Origin: Sphingobium sp. TKS
GTDB lineage: Bacteria; Pseudomonadota; Alphaproteobacteria; Sphingomonadales; Sphingomonadaceae
NCBI RefSeq assembly: GCF_001563265.1
Contig: NZ_CP005083.1
Location: 1,987,001-2,051,000 of the forward strand
DNA: 64,000 nucleotides
Direction of reading: 5' to 3'
Both the position numbers and the translations under genes were made by a program. Below are positions 54,883 to 63,649 of this stretch, piece after piece. The notes below the pieces were generated by a model. That model was not told where the DNA came from. It did no database searches and saw nothing but the letters and a program-made list of their open reading frames with translations. Position 1 is the first letter of the stretch, and each line of letters opens with the position of its first letter.

Positions 54883-57696
54883 ATGGCTGACACGCCCGGT
54901 CAGGCCGAACCGGAAGGGACCGGACCCCACCGGCAATCCGTGGAAGCGGTCCTCGCCTTGTTCGGCGCGGATGCCGCGGCCGGACTGACCCGGGCGGAGG
55001 CGCTCGCCCGTCTCGACCGATATGGCCCCAATGCGCTTGCCACCGCCAAACCCGTGCCGATCTGGCGAAAGATCCTGGCGCAGTTCTCCGACGTGCTGGT
55101 CATCCTGCTGCTCGTCGCGGCGTTCGTCTCGGCCGGCCTTTGGTTCTACGAGCGCGACTCGTCCTTGCCCTTCGAGGCGATGGCGATCTTCGCCATCGTC
55201 CTCCTCAATGCGGCCATGGGCTATGTCCAGCGGGTCCGCGCCGAACAGGCGGTCTCCGCCCTGCAGAAGATGTCGGCGGCGCGGGCCAGCGTCATGCGGG
55301 GCAGCGCGCGGCAGAGCATTCCGGCGAGCGAGCTCGTCCCGGGCGACATCATCTTTGTCGAAGAGGGCGTTACCGTGCCCGCCGACGCCCGCCTGATCGA
55401 GTCCGTTTCCCTGCAGACGGGCGAGGCGTCGCTGACCGGAGAAAGCCTGCCCGTGGCCAAGGACGTCGACCCGATCCAGGACGACGTGCCGCTCGGCGAC
55501 CGCCATAACATGATCTTCGCCGGCACAAGCGCGACCTACGGCCGGGGCAGCGCGGTCGTCACGGCGACCGGCATGCGGACCGAGATGGGACGAATCGCAG
55601 GCCTGATCGAGGACGCGCCGAAGGAGATGACCCCGTTGCAGCGGGAGCTCGACCGCACCGGCCGGCTGTTGGGCGTGATCGTCGTCGCGATCGCCGTCGT
55701 GATGATCGCGACGATCCTCCTGGTGGAGGATATTCGCGGCTTTTCGGCGGTCTTCGACGTGCTGATCCTGGGCGTCGCGCTCGCCGTCGCCGCCGTGCCC
55801 GAGGGCCTGCCGGCGATCGTGACCGCGGTGCTCTCGCTCGGCGTCCAGAGAATGGCCAAGCGGCACGCCATCGTGCGTCATCTGGCTGCGGTCGAGACGC
55901 TCGGCTCGGCCGACGTCATCGCCTCCGACAAGACCGGCACGCTGACCCGCAACGAGATGACGGTGCGGGCGGTCGTCACCGCGAGCGGCCGCGTCACCCT
56001 GGCTGGAACGGGCTATCGCCCGGAGGGCGAACTGCGCGACGAGCGGGGCGAAGGTGTCGATGGTGATCTTCGGACCGAATTGCTGCGTACGCTCACCGCG
56101 GCCGATCGCGCCAACAACGCCGTGCTTCAGGAGCATGACGGACAATGGTCGGTGCAGGGCGATCCCACCGAGGGCGCGCTCCTCGTCGCCGCGCGCAAGG
56201 CGCGCCTCGCAAGCGATGCGCTCGAAGCCCGTTTTTGTCGGATCGGCGAGGTGCCGTTCTCATCCGAACGCAAGTTGATGAGCACGGTCCATAGCGATGC
56301 GGAACAAGAGGAACGGCTGCTGACGCTGACCAAGGGTGCGCCGGATGTGCTGCTGGCGCGCTGCTCGCATGAACTTGTGGGCGGCGGGACGAGGCCTCTG
56401 ACCGACGCACGTCGAACCGAGATCGGACAGATCAACGAGGGGCTGGCAGGCGAGGCGCTGCGCACGCTCGGCCTGGCCTTCCGCACGCTGCCCAACGACG
56501 GTTCGACGCCGAGGGCGTTCGACGATGGCCTGGAACATGACCTCGTGTTCCTCGGGCTGGTCGGCATGATCGATCCACCGCGGGACGAGGCCAAGGCTGC
56601 AATCGTCCACGCCAAGCATGCGGGCATCCGCCCGATCATGATCACCGGCGACCATCCCAAGACCGCCGCGGTCATTGCCGTGGAACTCGGCGTCTCCGAT
56701 GACGGCCGCGCCGTCACCGGGGCGCAGATCGACGCGATGTCGGATGCGTCGCTCGATGAGACCGTGCGCACCATCTCGGTCTTCGGGCGGGTCGACCCCG
56801 AGCACAAGTTGCGTATCGTCAAGGCATTCCAGCGCAACGGCATGACGGTCGCGATGACCGGCGACGGCGTCAACGATGCGCCGGCGCTCACCACCGCCGA
56901 CATCGGGATCGCCATGGGCATTACCGGAACCGACGTGTCCAAGCAGGCAGCCGACGTCGTGCTGGCCGACGACAATTTCGCGACCATCGTCGCCGCGGTC
57001 GAGGAAGGCCGCGCGATCTACGCCAATATCCGCAAGTTCCTGCGCTACCTTCTCTCCTCGAACATTGGGGAGGTGATGACGATGTTCTTCGGCGTCCTGC
57101 TCGCGGATGCGCTTGGTCTGACCGCAGCGAGCAGCGGTGGTCTCGTCTTGCCGCTGCTGGCGACGCAGATTCTGTGGATCAACCTTGTCACCGATGGCGC
57201 GCCGGCGCTCGCGCTCGGGATAGAGCCGCCGGACAGCGGCACGATGGCGAAGCCCCCGCGCGCCCGCGAGGAGCGGGTCATCACGCCGCGCATGTGGGCA
57301 GGCATATTGTTCGTCGGCATGGTGATGGCTGCAGGCACGCTGCTGGTGCTCGACGCGGGCCTGCCGGGCGGTCTGATCGAAGGAAGCGGCACGATCGGCT
57401 ATGCCCAGACGATGGCGTTCTCGACATTGACCCTCTTCCAGCTTTTCAACATCTTCAACGCGCGCTCGGACGAGCAAAGCGCGTTTCACGGCCTCTTTGC
57501 CAATCCCTGGCTGTGGGCGGCGGTGGGGCTGTCACTCGTGCTGCAGGCGGGCGTGGTATATCTGCCCATTCTCCAGCAGGCGTTCTCGACGACGAGCCTC
57601 GGCGCGGGGGACTGGGCGCTCTGCACGGTGACCGCGAGTTCGGTGCTCTGGCTGCGCGAACTCAGCAAGATCGTGGTGCGGGCAAGCCGGCGCTGA
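54883..57696 (+). CDS. Cation-transporting P-type ATPase (P2, Ca2+/CtpF-like)
   Basis: A 937-residue pump with the N-terminal cation-ATPase domain, LTGESLPVAK, the ion-site motif AVPEGLPAIVTAVLSLG (PEGLP in M4), SDKTGTLTRNEM and GDGVNDAPAL, then IAMGITGTDVSKQAADVVLAD. NLVTDGAPALALGIEPPD closes M6. The PEGLP motif and late segments place it with P2-type Ca2+/Mn2+ ATPases such as mycobacterial CtpF. ATG 54883 follows GAAGGAG. It is next to the Usp gene; in mycobacteria a CtpF-type pump and Usp proteins are members of the DosR low-oxygen regulon, a possible parallel. Confidence 0.92.
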   Translation: MADTPGQAEPEGTGPHRQSVEAVLALFGADAAAGLTRAEALARLDRYGPNALATAKPVPIWRKILAQFSDVLVILLLVAAFVSAGLWFYERDSSLPFEAMAIFAIVLLNAAMGYVQRVRAEQAVSALQKMSAARASVMRGSARQSIPASELVPGDIIFVEEGVTVPADARLIESVSLQTGEASLTGESLPVAKDVDPIQDDVPLGDRHNMIFAGTSATYGRGSAVVTATGMRTEMGRIAGLIEDAPKEMTPLQRELDRTGRLLGVIVVAIAVVMIATILLVEDIRGFSAVFDVLILGVALAVAAVPEGLPAIVTAVLSLGVQRMAKRHAIVRHLAAVETLGSADVIASDKTGTLTRNEMTVRAVVTASGRVTLAGTGYRPEGELRDERGEGVDGDLRTELLRTLTAADRANNAVLQEHDGQWSVQGDPTEGALLVAARKARLASDALEARFCRIGEVPFSSERKLMSTVHSDAEQEERLLTLTKGAPDVLLARCSHELVGGGTRPLTDARRTEIGQINEGLAGEALRTLGLAFRTLPNDGSTPRAFDDGLEHDLVFLGLVGMIDPPRDEAKAAIVHAKHAGIRPIMITGDHPKTAAVIAVELGVSDDGRAVTGAQIDAMSDASLDETVRTISVFGRVDPEHKLRIVKAFQRNGMTVAMTGDGVNDAPALTTADIGIAMGITGTDVSKQAADVVLADDNFATIVAAVEEGRAIYANIRKFLRYLLSSNIGEVMTMFFGVLLADALGLTAASSGGLVLPLLATQILWINLVTDGAPALALGIEPPDSGTMAKPPRAREERVITPRMWAGILFVGMVMAAGTLLVLDAGLPGGLIEGSGTIGYAQTMAFSTLTLFQLFNIFNARSDEQSAFHGLFANPWLWAAVGLSLVLQAGVVYLPILQQAFSTTSLGAGDWALCTVTASSVLWLRELSKIVVRASRR

Positions 57697-58155
57697 TCCG
57701 GCATTCGCGCGCTTCGGCGCATGTTCGGGGCCCGGAAGCGCAACGCCGCGGCCCCGGAGCCTCCCGATCGAAGTCACGCGCGGCTGCTGCGGCGGTTTGT
57801 GAGATGGACCAAGCGCCTTTTCCGCCCCGATAGGCGAACGCGAATTCCTACGCGTCGCGGCCGTTGAGCACCAAAAAACCTTCCGCGCAGAAAATCGGAA
57901 ATCTACGACCAGTAGCCCCGGCCCAATCATTACGTAGCATTGCGGATTATCGACCATAGCCGTCGGCATCATGAACAAAAGCGGAAGGTCTCGGGAGGCG
58001 CATCTTGCAAAGCCGACCCCCGGCCTCGCTATGGTGGAGGCTGATGATGTCCTGTGACCAGGAGACGACCGGGCGCTCTCCGGAGCCAATCGCATCTCGC
58101 CGCAAGTGGCCGGCGGCCTCTGCTCGGCCGCCTTGCGGCGGGTGAGGGCAGGCCC
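57697..58155. other. Intergenic region upstream of the Mla-like operon
   Basis: About 459 bases with no convincing gene. It contains a TTACGTAG motif (57930-57937) and probably the promoter of the lipid-transport operon. Short frames on both strands do not match known motifs. Confidence 0.45.
57930..57937. promoter_or_regulatory. TTACGTAG motif upstream of Mla-like operon
   Basis: About 220 bases before the mlaE-like ATG; one of six related sites. Matches the FixJ half-site GTAMGTAG at 7 of 8 positions. Operator role is inference. Confidence 0.3.
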
Positions 58156-59304
58156 ATGCCGCCTTCCCGAACTGCCTCTTCAGCCCGACACCCGCCCGAA
58201 CCGGCCGATTATGCACTTCGCACGTCGGGTCGCGGGCATGAGCTTGTCGCGCGCGGAGATTGGACGGTGCTGATGCTTGGAAGTGTTCCTGCGCGGCTGG
58301 AACGCGAAATCGGTCGGGGCGGGCGCATGGTGGCGGTCGACATATCACAACTCGGACGGGCCGACAGCGCGGGAATCTATGCTCTGCTCGGTGCGCTCAC
58401 GACGGGCGCCGAGAAGCGCTTCGATCGGGAGGATTTGCGGCGGCTCGCCGAGATCGTGCATCCTGCGCTCGAGGCCGCGCCGACGGCGGTGCGCGCCGAT
58501 CACGGCATCACGGCATTCTTCGAGCGGCTGGGGAGGGCAGTCGTAGCCGAGGGCATCGAAGTCTACCGTGCCCTGGCGTTTGCAGGCCAACTCATCCTCG
58601 CTCTGATCCGAACGGCGCTCCGGCCGCGGCGGTTGCGCCTGACGCCGCTTGTGGCGGTCATGGAGGAAGCGGGTCTCGACGGCATTCCGATAACGGTCAT
58701 TATGACGTTCTTCATCGGAGCTGTCGTGGCGCTGGTGGGCGTCAACATCCTCGTCGAATTCGGCGTGTCGGTCTTCACGGTGCAAATGGTCGGCGTGGCG
58801 ATTCTGCGCGAGTTTGGCGTCGTCATCGCAGCCATTCTTCTCGCCGGCCGATCGGCATCGGCCTTCGCGGCGCAGATCGGCGCGATGCGGATGAACCAGG
58901 AAATCAACGCCATGCAAGTAATGGGCGTCGATCTGTTCGATGCGCTCGTCGTCCCGCGCGTTCTTGCGGCCCTGCTGATGATGCCGCTGATGACGTTCTG
59001 CGCGGATATCGGCGGTATCGTCGGGGGATTGCTCGTCAGCTGGCTGACGCTCGACATCAGTCCGGTCTTCTTCATCAACCGCACGCTCGAATCCGTCGAG
59101 ATCAGGCATTTTTGGATCGGCATGAGCAAGGCCCCCTTCCTTGCTGTGGTGATCGCCGCCACCGGTTGCCGGCAGGGTTTCATGGTCGAGGGCGATACAG
59201 GGAGCCTCGGTCGCCGCGTTACCGCCGCGGTCGTTCAGTCCGTGTTTCTCATCATCATGTTTGACGCGATCTTCGCCATGATCTTCACGGAGCTCGATCT
59301 GTGA
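58156..59304 (+). CDS. mlaE: MlaE-type lipid ABC transporter permease with N-terminal STAS-like domain
   Basis: A 382-residue permease of the Mla/Ttg2 phospholipid or hydrophobic-compound transporter. Residues about 20-130 form a STAS-like domain (MVAVDISQLGRADSAGIYALLGAL). The rest is the MlaE core with about five membrane segments, including GVAILREFGVVIAAILLAGRS, IGAMRMNQEINAMQVMG and CADIGGIVGGLL. E. coli carries the STAS protein MlaB separately; here it is fused. ATG 58156 follows GAGGGCAGG. The stop overlaps the GTG of the ATPase gene. Confidence 0.9.
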   Translation: MPPSRTASSARHPPEPADYALRTSGRGHELVARGDWTVLMLGSVPARLEREIGRGGRMVAVDISQLGRADSAGIYALLGALTTGAEKRFDREDLRRLAEIVHPALEAAPTAVRADHGITAFFERLGRAVVAEGIEVYRALAFAGQLILALIRTALRPRRLRLTPLVAVMEEAGLDGIPITVIMTFFIGAVVALVGVNILVEFGVSVFTVQMVGVAILREFGVVIAAILLAGRSASAFAAQIGAMRMNQEINAMQVMGVDLFDALVVPRVLAALLMMPLMTFCADIGGIVGGLLVSWLTLDISPVFFINRTLESVEIRHFWIGMSKAPFLAVVIAATGCRQGFMVEGDTGSLGRRVTAAVVQSVFLIIMFDAIFAMIFTELDL

Positions 59305-60074
59305 GCCAGGAAGAGGGCGACCTGCCGCTGGTTCATGTAAAGGGCTTGCGGACAGTGTTCGGCGAAAAGGTCGTTCACGACGGCCTCGATCTCGATCTGA
59401 AGCGTGGCGAAATCCTGGGGGTGGTGGGCGAATCGGGTTCCGGAAAGTCAGTCCTGCTCAACTCCATACTTGGTCTCAAGCGACCCGATGCGGGCGAGAT
59501 CTCAGTTCTTGGCCATGACGTTCTCGATCCGAACCGGCAGGCCGATGTCGAGCGACGGATCGGCGTCATGTTCCAGCAGGGTGCTCTGTTTTCAGCACTG
59601 TCGGTCCAGGAGAATGTCGAGGCGCCGTTTCTTGAACATGCCGACCTGCCCATCGGCTTCGTCCGCGCCATGGCAGCGTTGAAGATCAAACTTGTCGGTC
59701 TTCCCGATCATGCCGGCGCGCAGATGCCGGCCGAGCTGTCGGGCGGCATGCGAAAGCGGGCCAGCGTCGCCAGGGCGATCGCCCTCGATCCGGAGTTGCT
59801 TTTCCTCGACGAGCCGACTTCCGGTCTCGATCCGATCGGTGCCAATGCGTTCGATGAGCTTGTCCGCGCGTTGCGCGACGCGCTCGGTCTCACTGTCTTC
59901 ATGATCACGCACGATCTGGATACACTGTACACCATCTGTGACCGAGTGGCGGTGCTGGCGGACAAGCGGGTGATCGCCTTGGCATCGCCCCGGGAGGTCG
60001 AGCATTCCGCACATCCATGGATCAAGGCCTATTTCGGGGGTCCGCGTGGACGCGCGGCACGGGAGGCGCATTGA
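59301..60074 (+). CDS. mlaF: MlaF-type ABC transporter ATP-binding protein
   Basis: 257 residues with Walker A VGESGSGKSVLLNSI, signature ELSGGMRKRASVARAI, Walker B LLFLDEPTSGLDP and switch MITHDLDTLY. The ELSGGMRKR signature is characteristic of MlaF/Ttg2A. GTG start at 59301 overlaps the permease stop; its own stop overlaps the mce-domain gene start by one base. Confidence 0.93.
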   Translation: MSQEEGDLPLVHVKGLRTVFGEKVVHDGLDLDLKRGEILGVVGESGSGKSVLLNSILGLKRPDAGEISVLGHDVLDPNRQADVERRIGVMFQQGALFSALSVQENVEAPFLEHADLPIGFVRAMAALKIKLVGLPDHAGAQMPAELSGGMRKRASVARAIALDPELLFLDEPTSGLDPIGANAFDELVRALRDALGLTVFMITHDLDTLYTICDRVAVLADKRVIALASPREVEHSAHPWIKAYFGGPRGRAAREAH

Positions 60075-61018
60075 TGGAGCGCCATGCCCGCTATGTCCTG
60101 GTCGGCGTTTCGTCGGTCGCGATCCTCTTCGCTGCGATGATCTTCATCATCTGGTTGGGGCGGACCGATTTCAGCAGAAGCTATGATGAGTATCGCATTG
60201 TCTTCGAGGGTCCCGTTCGCGGTCTGACCGACGGCGGAGACGTCCAGTTCAATGGCATCACAATGGGCCGCATCCAGGCTATCGCGCTTGACGAGCATGA
60301 TCCCAGCCACGTCCTCACCGATATCCAGTTGCACGCGGGAACCCCGGTTCGAGCGGATTCGGTGGCTATGATGGAGACCCAGGGCATTTCCGGCGTGAAT
60401 ATCATCCAGATAACGTCCGGTTCCATACATCGCCCGCTCTTGAGGACCGTGCCGCACAGCGGCCGGCCAGTCATCCAAAGCAGCACCGATTCCATGGCCG
60501 CGCTTTCTGCCCTGTTCCCGGGGGGTGGAGAGATGGTGCGAAGCGCCACCGAGGCGCTCAACCGGGTCAACCGGCTTCTTTCCGATCGGACAATCACGGA
60601 TTTGGCCGCGACGGCGCATGACGTACGTCTGACCGCCGGCGCGATCGCCGAAAACCGCGAAATGTTTACCCGTGCGTCTTCAACCCTCGCGAAACTCGAC
60701 GATGCCGCGACCGACATTCAGCGTGCCGCCGCCTCGGTCCGGAATATCGCCGAGGGCGACGGTCGCCGGGCGGCTTCAGACATCGCGCAGACGGCGGACG
60801 ACCTCAAGCTCGCGATCCGGGACGCGCGTGGGACGCTGGAGAGGATTGACGGCCAGACCCAGAGAATTTCGACGACCACGCTGCCCAACTTCGATCGCAC
60901 CTTGACGAGTATCGAGCGGGCCGCAGACTCGCTTGACCGGCTGCTTCGCGAAGTGCGCCAGAACCCGCGGGGCATCCTGGGCAGGGCGGGCGAAAAGGAA
61001 CTGGAACTGCGCCCATGA
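60074..61018 (+). CDS. mlaD: MCE-domain lipid-binding protein (MlaD-type)
   Basis: 314 residues. One N-terminal membrane anchor (YVLVGVSSVAILFAAMIFII) is followed by a single MCE domain: RIVFEGPVRGLTDGGDVQFNGITMGRI and ADSVAMMETQGISGVNIIQI. The long C-terminal part (about 165-310) is helical and may span the periplasm as in YebT/PqiB-like proteins. Overlaps with mlaF and the lipoprotein gene show an operon. Confidence 0.91.
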   Translation: MERHARYVLVGVSSVAILFAAMIFIIWLGRTDFSRSYDEYRIVFEGPVRGLTDGGDVQFNGITMGRIQAIALDEHDPSHVLTDIQLHAGTPVRADSVAMMETQGISGVNIIQITSGSIHRPLLRTVPHSGRPVIQSSTDSMAALSALFPGGGEMVRSATEALNRVNRLLSDRTITDLAATAHDVRLTAGAIAENREMFTRASSTLAKLDDAATDIQRAAASVRNIAEGDGRRAASDIAQTADDLKLAIRDARGTLERIDGQTQRISTTTLPNFDRTLTSIERAADSLDRLLREVRQNPRGILGRAGEKELELRP

Positions 61019-61665
61019 CTATGTTCCGCCACGGCGCCGCCCTGCTTCTGCTCATGCTTTGCGGCTGTGCGGGCTCTCTCCTGGCGCCACCGAGGCCGGT
61101 CGTCCTCTATCGGCTCGAAGGAGCCGCGACCACGCCGCCAATCCCGCAGCTTGCGATCGAGCAACGGCAGAGCGTGCATCTGACAATCGGCTTCGCTTCA
61201 GAAATCGATGGCGACCGGCTGCTCACAGTTCGGGGCCCGCGGGCGATGTACCTCAAGAGTGCGCGGTGGATCTCGCCGGTGCCGGATCTCTTCCGCAAAG
61301 GCATCGAACAGGCCTTCGCCCGCCGCGCCCCCTTGGTCATGCTGTATCCCGTCCGCCCGCCTGCGAATTTCGGCTATCGGTTCGAGTTGAGGATCGACCA
61401 TTTCGAAGCGGTCTATGCCGACGTCGCAACTGCCGATGCTCCCCCTATCGTGAGACTGGATGGCGAAGCCCGGCTTCTTCGGCGCGACGGCACAGAGCCT
61501 CTCGCGGTCTGGGCGCTGGCAGCCCACGCGCGCGCGAAGGAGAACAGTGTCGGTGCGATCGTCGAGGCCTTCGGTGTCGCGGCTGACCGCTGCTTTGACG
61601 AGACCGCCGATAAAACGGCCGGGCTCATCGCAGGCGCGCTCCGGGAGAACGGACCGGCACGATAG
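61015..61665 (+). CDS. ABC-type transport auxiliary lipoprotein (outer-membrane component of Mla-like system)
   Basis: 216 residues. Lipoprotein signal ends LLMLCGCAG with lipobox Cys near residue 17. The mature part fits the PF03886 ABC-transport auxiliary family (PqiC/LptE-like fold): RPVVLYRLEG, WISPVPDLFRKGIEQAF and FELRIDHFEA. It probably anchors the MCE complex in the outer membrane. ATGA overlap with the MCE gene. Confidence 0.85.
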   Translation: MTMFRHGAALLLLMLCGCAGSLLAPPRPVVLYRLEGAATTPPIPQLAIEQRQSVHLTIGFASEIDGDRLLTVRGPRAMYLKSARWISPVPDLFRKGIEQAFARRAPLVMLYPVRPPANFGYRFELRIDHFEAVYADVATADAPPIVRLDGEARLLRRDGTEPLAVWALAAHARAKENSVGAIVEAFGVAADRCFDETADKTAGLIAGALRENGPAR

Positions 61666-61708
61666 GATATCGCTGCTTTCGTGTTCGGGTGGAGCGCAGC
61701 GGAATCGG

Positions 61709-62581
61709 CTACAGCGAGAAGCCTTCTCCGAGATAGAGGCGCCTGACGTTCGCATCGAGGACCAACTGCGCGGGCGTGCCCTGCGTGAGCAAAGCGCCTT
61801 CGTAGAGGATGTATGCCCTGTCGACGAGCTCGAGTGTCTCGCGCACATTATGATCCGTGATCAGAACGCCGACATCGTGCTTCTTCAAGTCGCGCACCAT
61901 GCGCTCGAGGTCCGCGATGGATAGTGGATCGATACCGGCAAAGGGCTCGTCGAGCAGGATGATGGTCGGATCTGCCGCCATTGCCCGCGCGATTTCGCAG
62001 CGCCGCCGCTCGCCGCCGGAGAGCGACTTGGCAGGTGTGTCCCGTAAGGATTCGATGCGGAATTCTTCGAGAAGAGCGTTCAGACGGCGCCCGCGTGCGT
62101 CCCTATCGGGTTCGACGAGTTCCAGCACGGCCTCGATGTTCTGCGAGACAGTCATCCCCCGGAAGATGGATGGCTCCTGGGGCAGATATCCGAGGCCGAG
62201 ACGAGCCCGCCGGTACATGGGAAGCTTGGTGACATCGAGGCCGTTGAGGAGAATGCGCCCGGCGTCCGGCCGCACAAGGCCGATGATCGAGTAGAAGCAC
62301 AGCGTCTTCCCCGCGCCGTTGGGTCCGAGCAGTCCAACAACCTGGCCATGAGCGACGTCAAGCGAGATGTCGTTCAGTACCTTGCGCCCGTCATAGGCCT
62401 TGTCGATCCCAACAACCGAGAGTCCGCGAGGATGGGAGGCGTCGGATTGTGCCCGGGGCTCGCAGGCATGGGGTTCCGCCGTTTGTGCTGAAGGCACCTG
62501 CTTCAATTCAGGCGGCGCCGGCGTCCTTCCGGAGCCGTCTGCAGAGGCGGCGTTGACTGCGTGGGTCGGAGTTTCGGCCAT
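61709..62581 (-). CDS. lptB: LptB-like ABC ATPase with extra N-terminal segment
   Basis: 290 residues: about 52 poorly conserved, Pro/Ala-rich residues, then a full LptB domain. Walker A is GPNGAGKTLCFYSIIG, followed by GLGYLPQEPSIFRGMTV, signature KSLSGGERRRCEIARAM, Walker B IILLDEPFAGIDP, and ITDHNVRETL with the switch His. This is the LPS-export motor pattern. LptB normally lacks the extension and sits with lptA/lptC; here neither is adjacent, so this may be a second copy working with the neighbouring lipid transporter. A TTACGTAG motif lies 88 bases upstream. Confidence 0.88.
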   Translation of the reverse strand: MAETPTHAVNAASADGSGRTPAPPELKQVPSAQTAEPHACEPRAQSDASHPRGLSVVGIDKAYDGRKVLNDISLDVAHGQVVGLLGPNGAGKTLCFYSIIGLVRPDAGRILLNGLDVTKLPMYRRARLGLGYLPQEPSIFRGMTVSQNIEAVLELVEPDRDARGRRLNALLEEFRIESLRDTPAKSLSGGERRRCEIARAMAADPTIILLDEPFAGIDPLSIADLERMVRDLKKHDVGVLITDHNVRETLELVDRAYILYEGALLTQGTPAQLVLDANVRRLYLGEGFSL

Positions 62582-62890
62582 GATCCTTGAGGCAAAAGGG
62601 GCGCATCGCCTGGACGCATCCCATCCCTGTGACGTTCAGGCGACTATCGGAGGGGACGAACCCGGTCTTTACGTAGTTACCTCCAAGCGCCGGCGAACGG
62701 CCGATGCGGCTCGCCACGAACGATGCAGAACCGCTTGCAGCGCTCGCGGCGCCGGCGCCCCGCGGTTCTGGTTAATGCTGCGAATGCTTCATGGCTTCAG
62801 CCCGATCCGCCGAGCGATCTAAGTAACATTCCCAATTTCCGGGACTGTCCCTTGCCGAGACAATCGCCTCGTTCGACAGGGAGGCGCTCG
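62582..62890. other. Divergent intergenic region between lptB-like and kinase-like genes
   Basis: About 309 bases. It holds the TTACGTAG site (62669-62676). A frame upstream of the kinase-like ATG is open but shows no motif and is not called. Confidence 0.45.
62669..62676. promoter_or_regulatory. TTACGTAG motif between lptB-like and kinase-like genes
   Basis: Eighty-eight bases upstream of the lptB-like start and about 215 bases before the kinase-like gene. Same core as five other sites; operator role inferred. Confidence 0.3.
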
Positions 62891-63649
62891 ATGCACATCG
62901 GAACCGGTCATCAGGACCCTGGCACCTCCGCTCGGGAAGGTATCCATGATCTGAGGAATCTGTTCAGCGTCGTGGCATCGGCCCGCCACATGCTGGATGA
63001 TCCGCTTACGACAGAGCGGCGCGCTTTGCTCCTCGATGCCATCGAAGACGCCGCAGAGCGTGGCGGCCGCCTCACGACCACTCTTCTCGCTCGCTCAGAT
63101 GGTGCCGGTGCGACGGAGGATCTGGAGGTAAACGGTCATCTGGCAGGTCTTGAGCCACTGATGCGCGCGCTCGCCGGCCGACATGTGGAGGTCGTGCTGG
63201 ACCGCACGAGCAAACGGTTGCCAGCGAAGTTCGAAGCGGCCGCCTTTGACGCGGCGATTCTCGAACTGGTGGCAAACGCAAGCGCATCGCTGGTGACGCC
63301 GGGTAAGATATGGATCCGCATCAAGGGGATCAACAACCGGATCTGGATCGCTATTGCCGATACCGGCCGCGGCCTCACTCTGTGCGAATTGCATCGCGCG
63401 CTCCAAGGGAACGTAGCGCCCGCCGCCAACGGGACAGGACTGGGCCGCGTACGCCATTTCGTCCGGGCTGCTCACGGCCGCTTCCGTATTCGCAGCCGCG
63501 CGGGCCATGGCACCGTCGTTTCCCTGATCTTGCCGATGGTCCTCAAGGTGGCCGTCGACAAGCCGTGCACCGTCGCCACATCCCGCGTGCGGCGGATTTC
63601 AAAGCGAAAGGAGACCGCAAATGACAAGCGACAGCCAACTACAGCGTGA
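62891..63649 (+). CDS. Histidine-kinase-like protein without sensor domain
   Basis: 252 residues. EGIHDLRNLFSVVASARHML at about 17-36 looks like a histidine dimerisation helix with a possible phospho-His (HDLRN). The C-terminal HATPase domain shows the N-box-like LELVANASASL, G1-like IADTGRGL and G2-like NGTGLGRVRHFV, then AGHGTVVSLILP. No sensor, HAMP or membrane part is present, so it may be a soluble kinase or phosphotransfer protein. GGGAGGC precedes ATG 62891. The downstream BON-domain gene overlaps it by 29 bases. Confidence 0.78.
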   Translation: MHIGTGHQDPGTSAREGIHDLRNLFSVVASARHMLDDPLTTERRALLLDAIEDAAERGGRLTTTLLARSDGAGATEDLEVNGHLAGLEPLMRALAGRHVEVVLDRTSKRLPAKFEAAAFDAAILELVANASASLVTPGKIWIRIKGINNRIWIAIADTGRGLTLCELHRALQGNVAPAANGTGLGRVRHFVRAAHGRFRIRSRAGHGTVVSLILPMVLKVAVDKPCTVATSRVRRISKRKETANDKRQPTTA

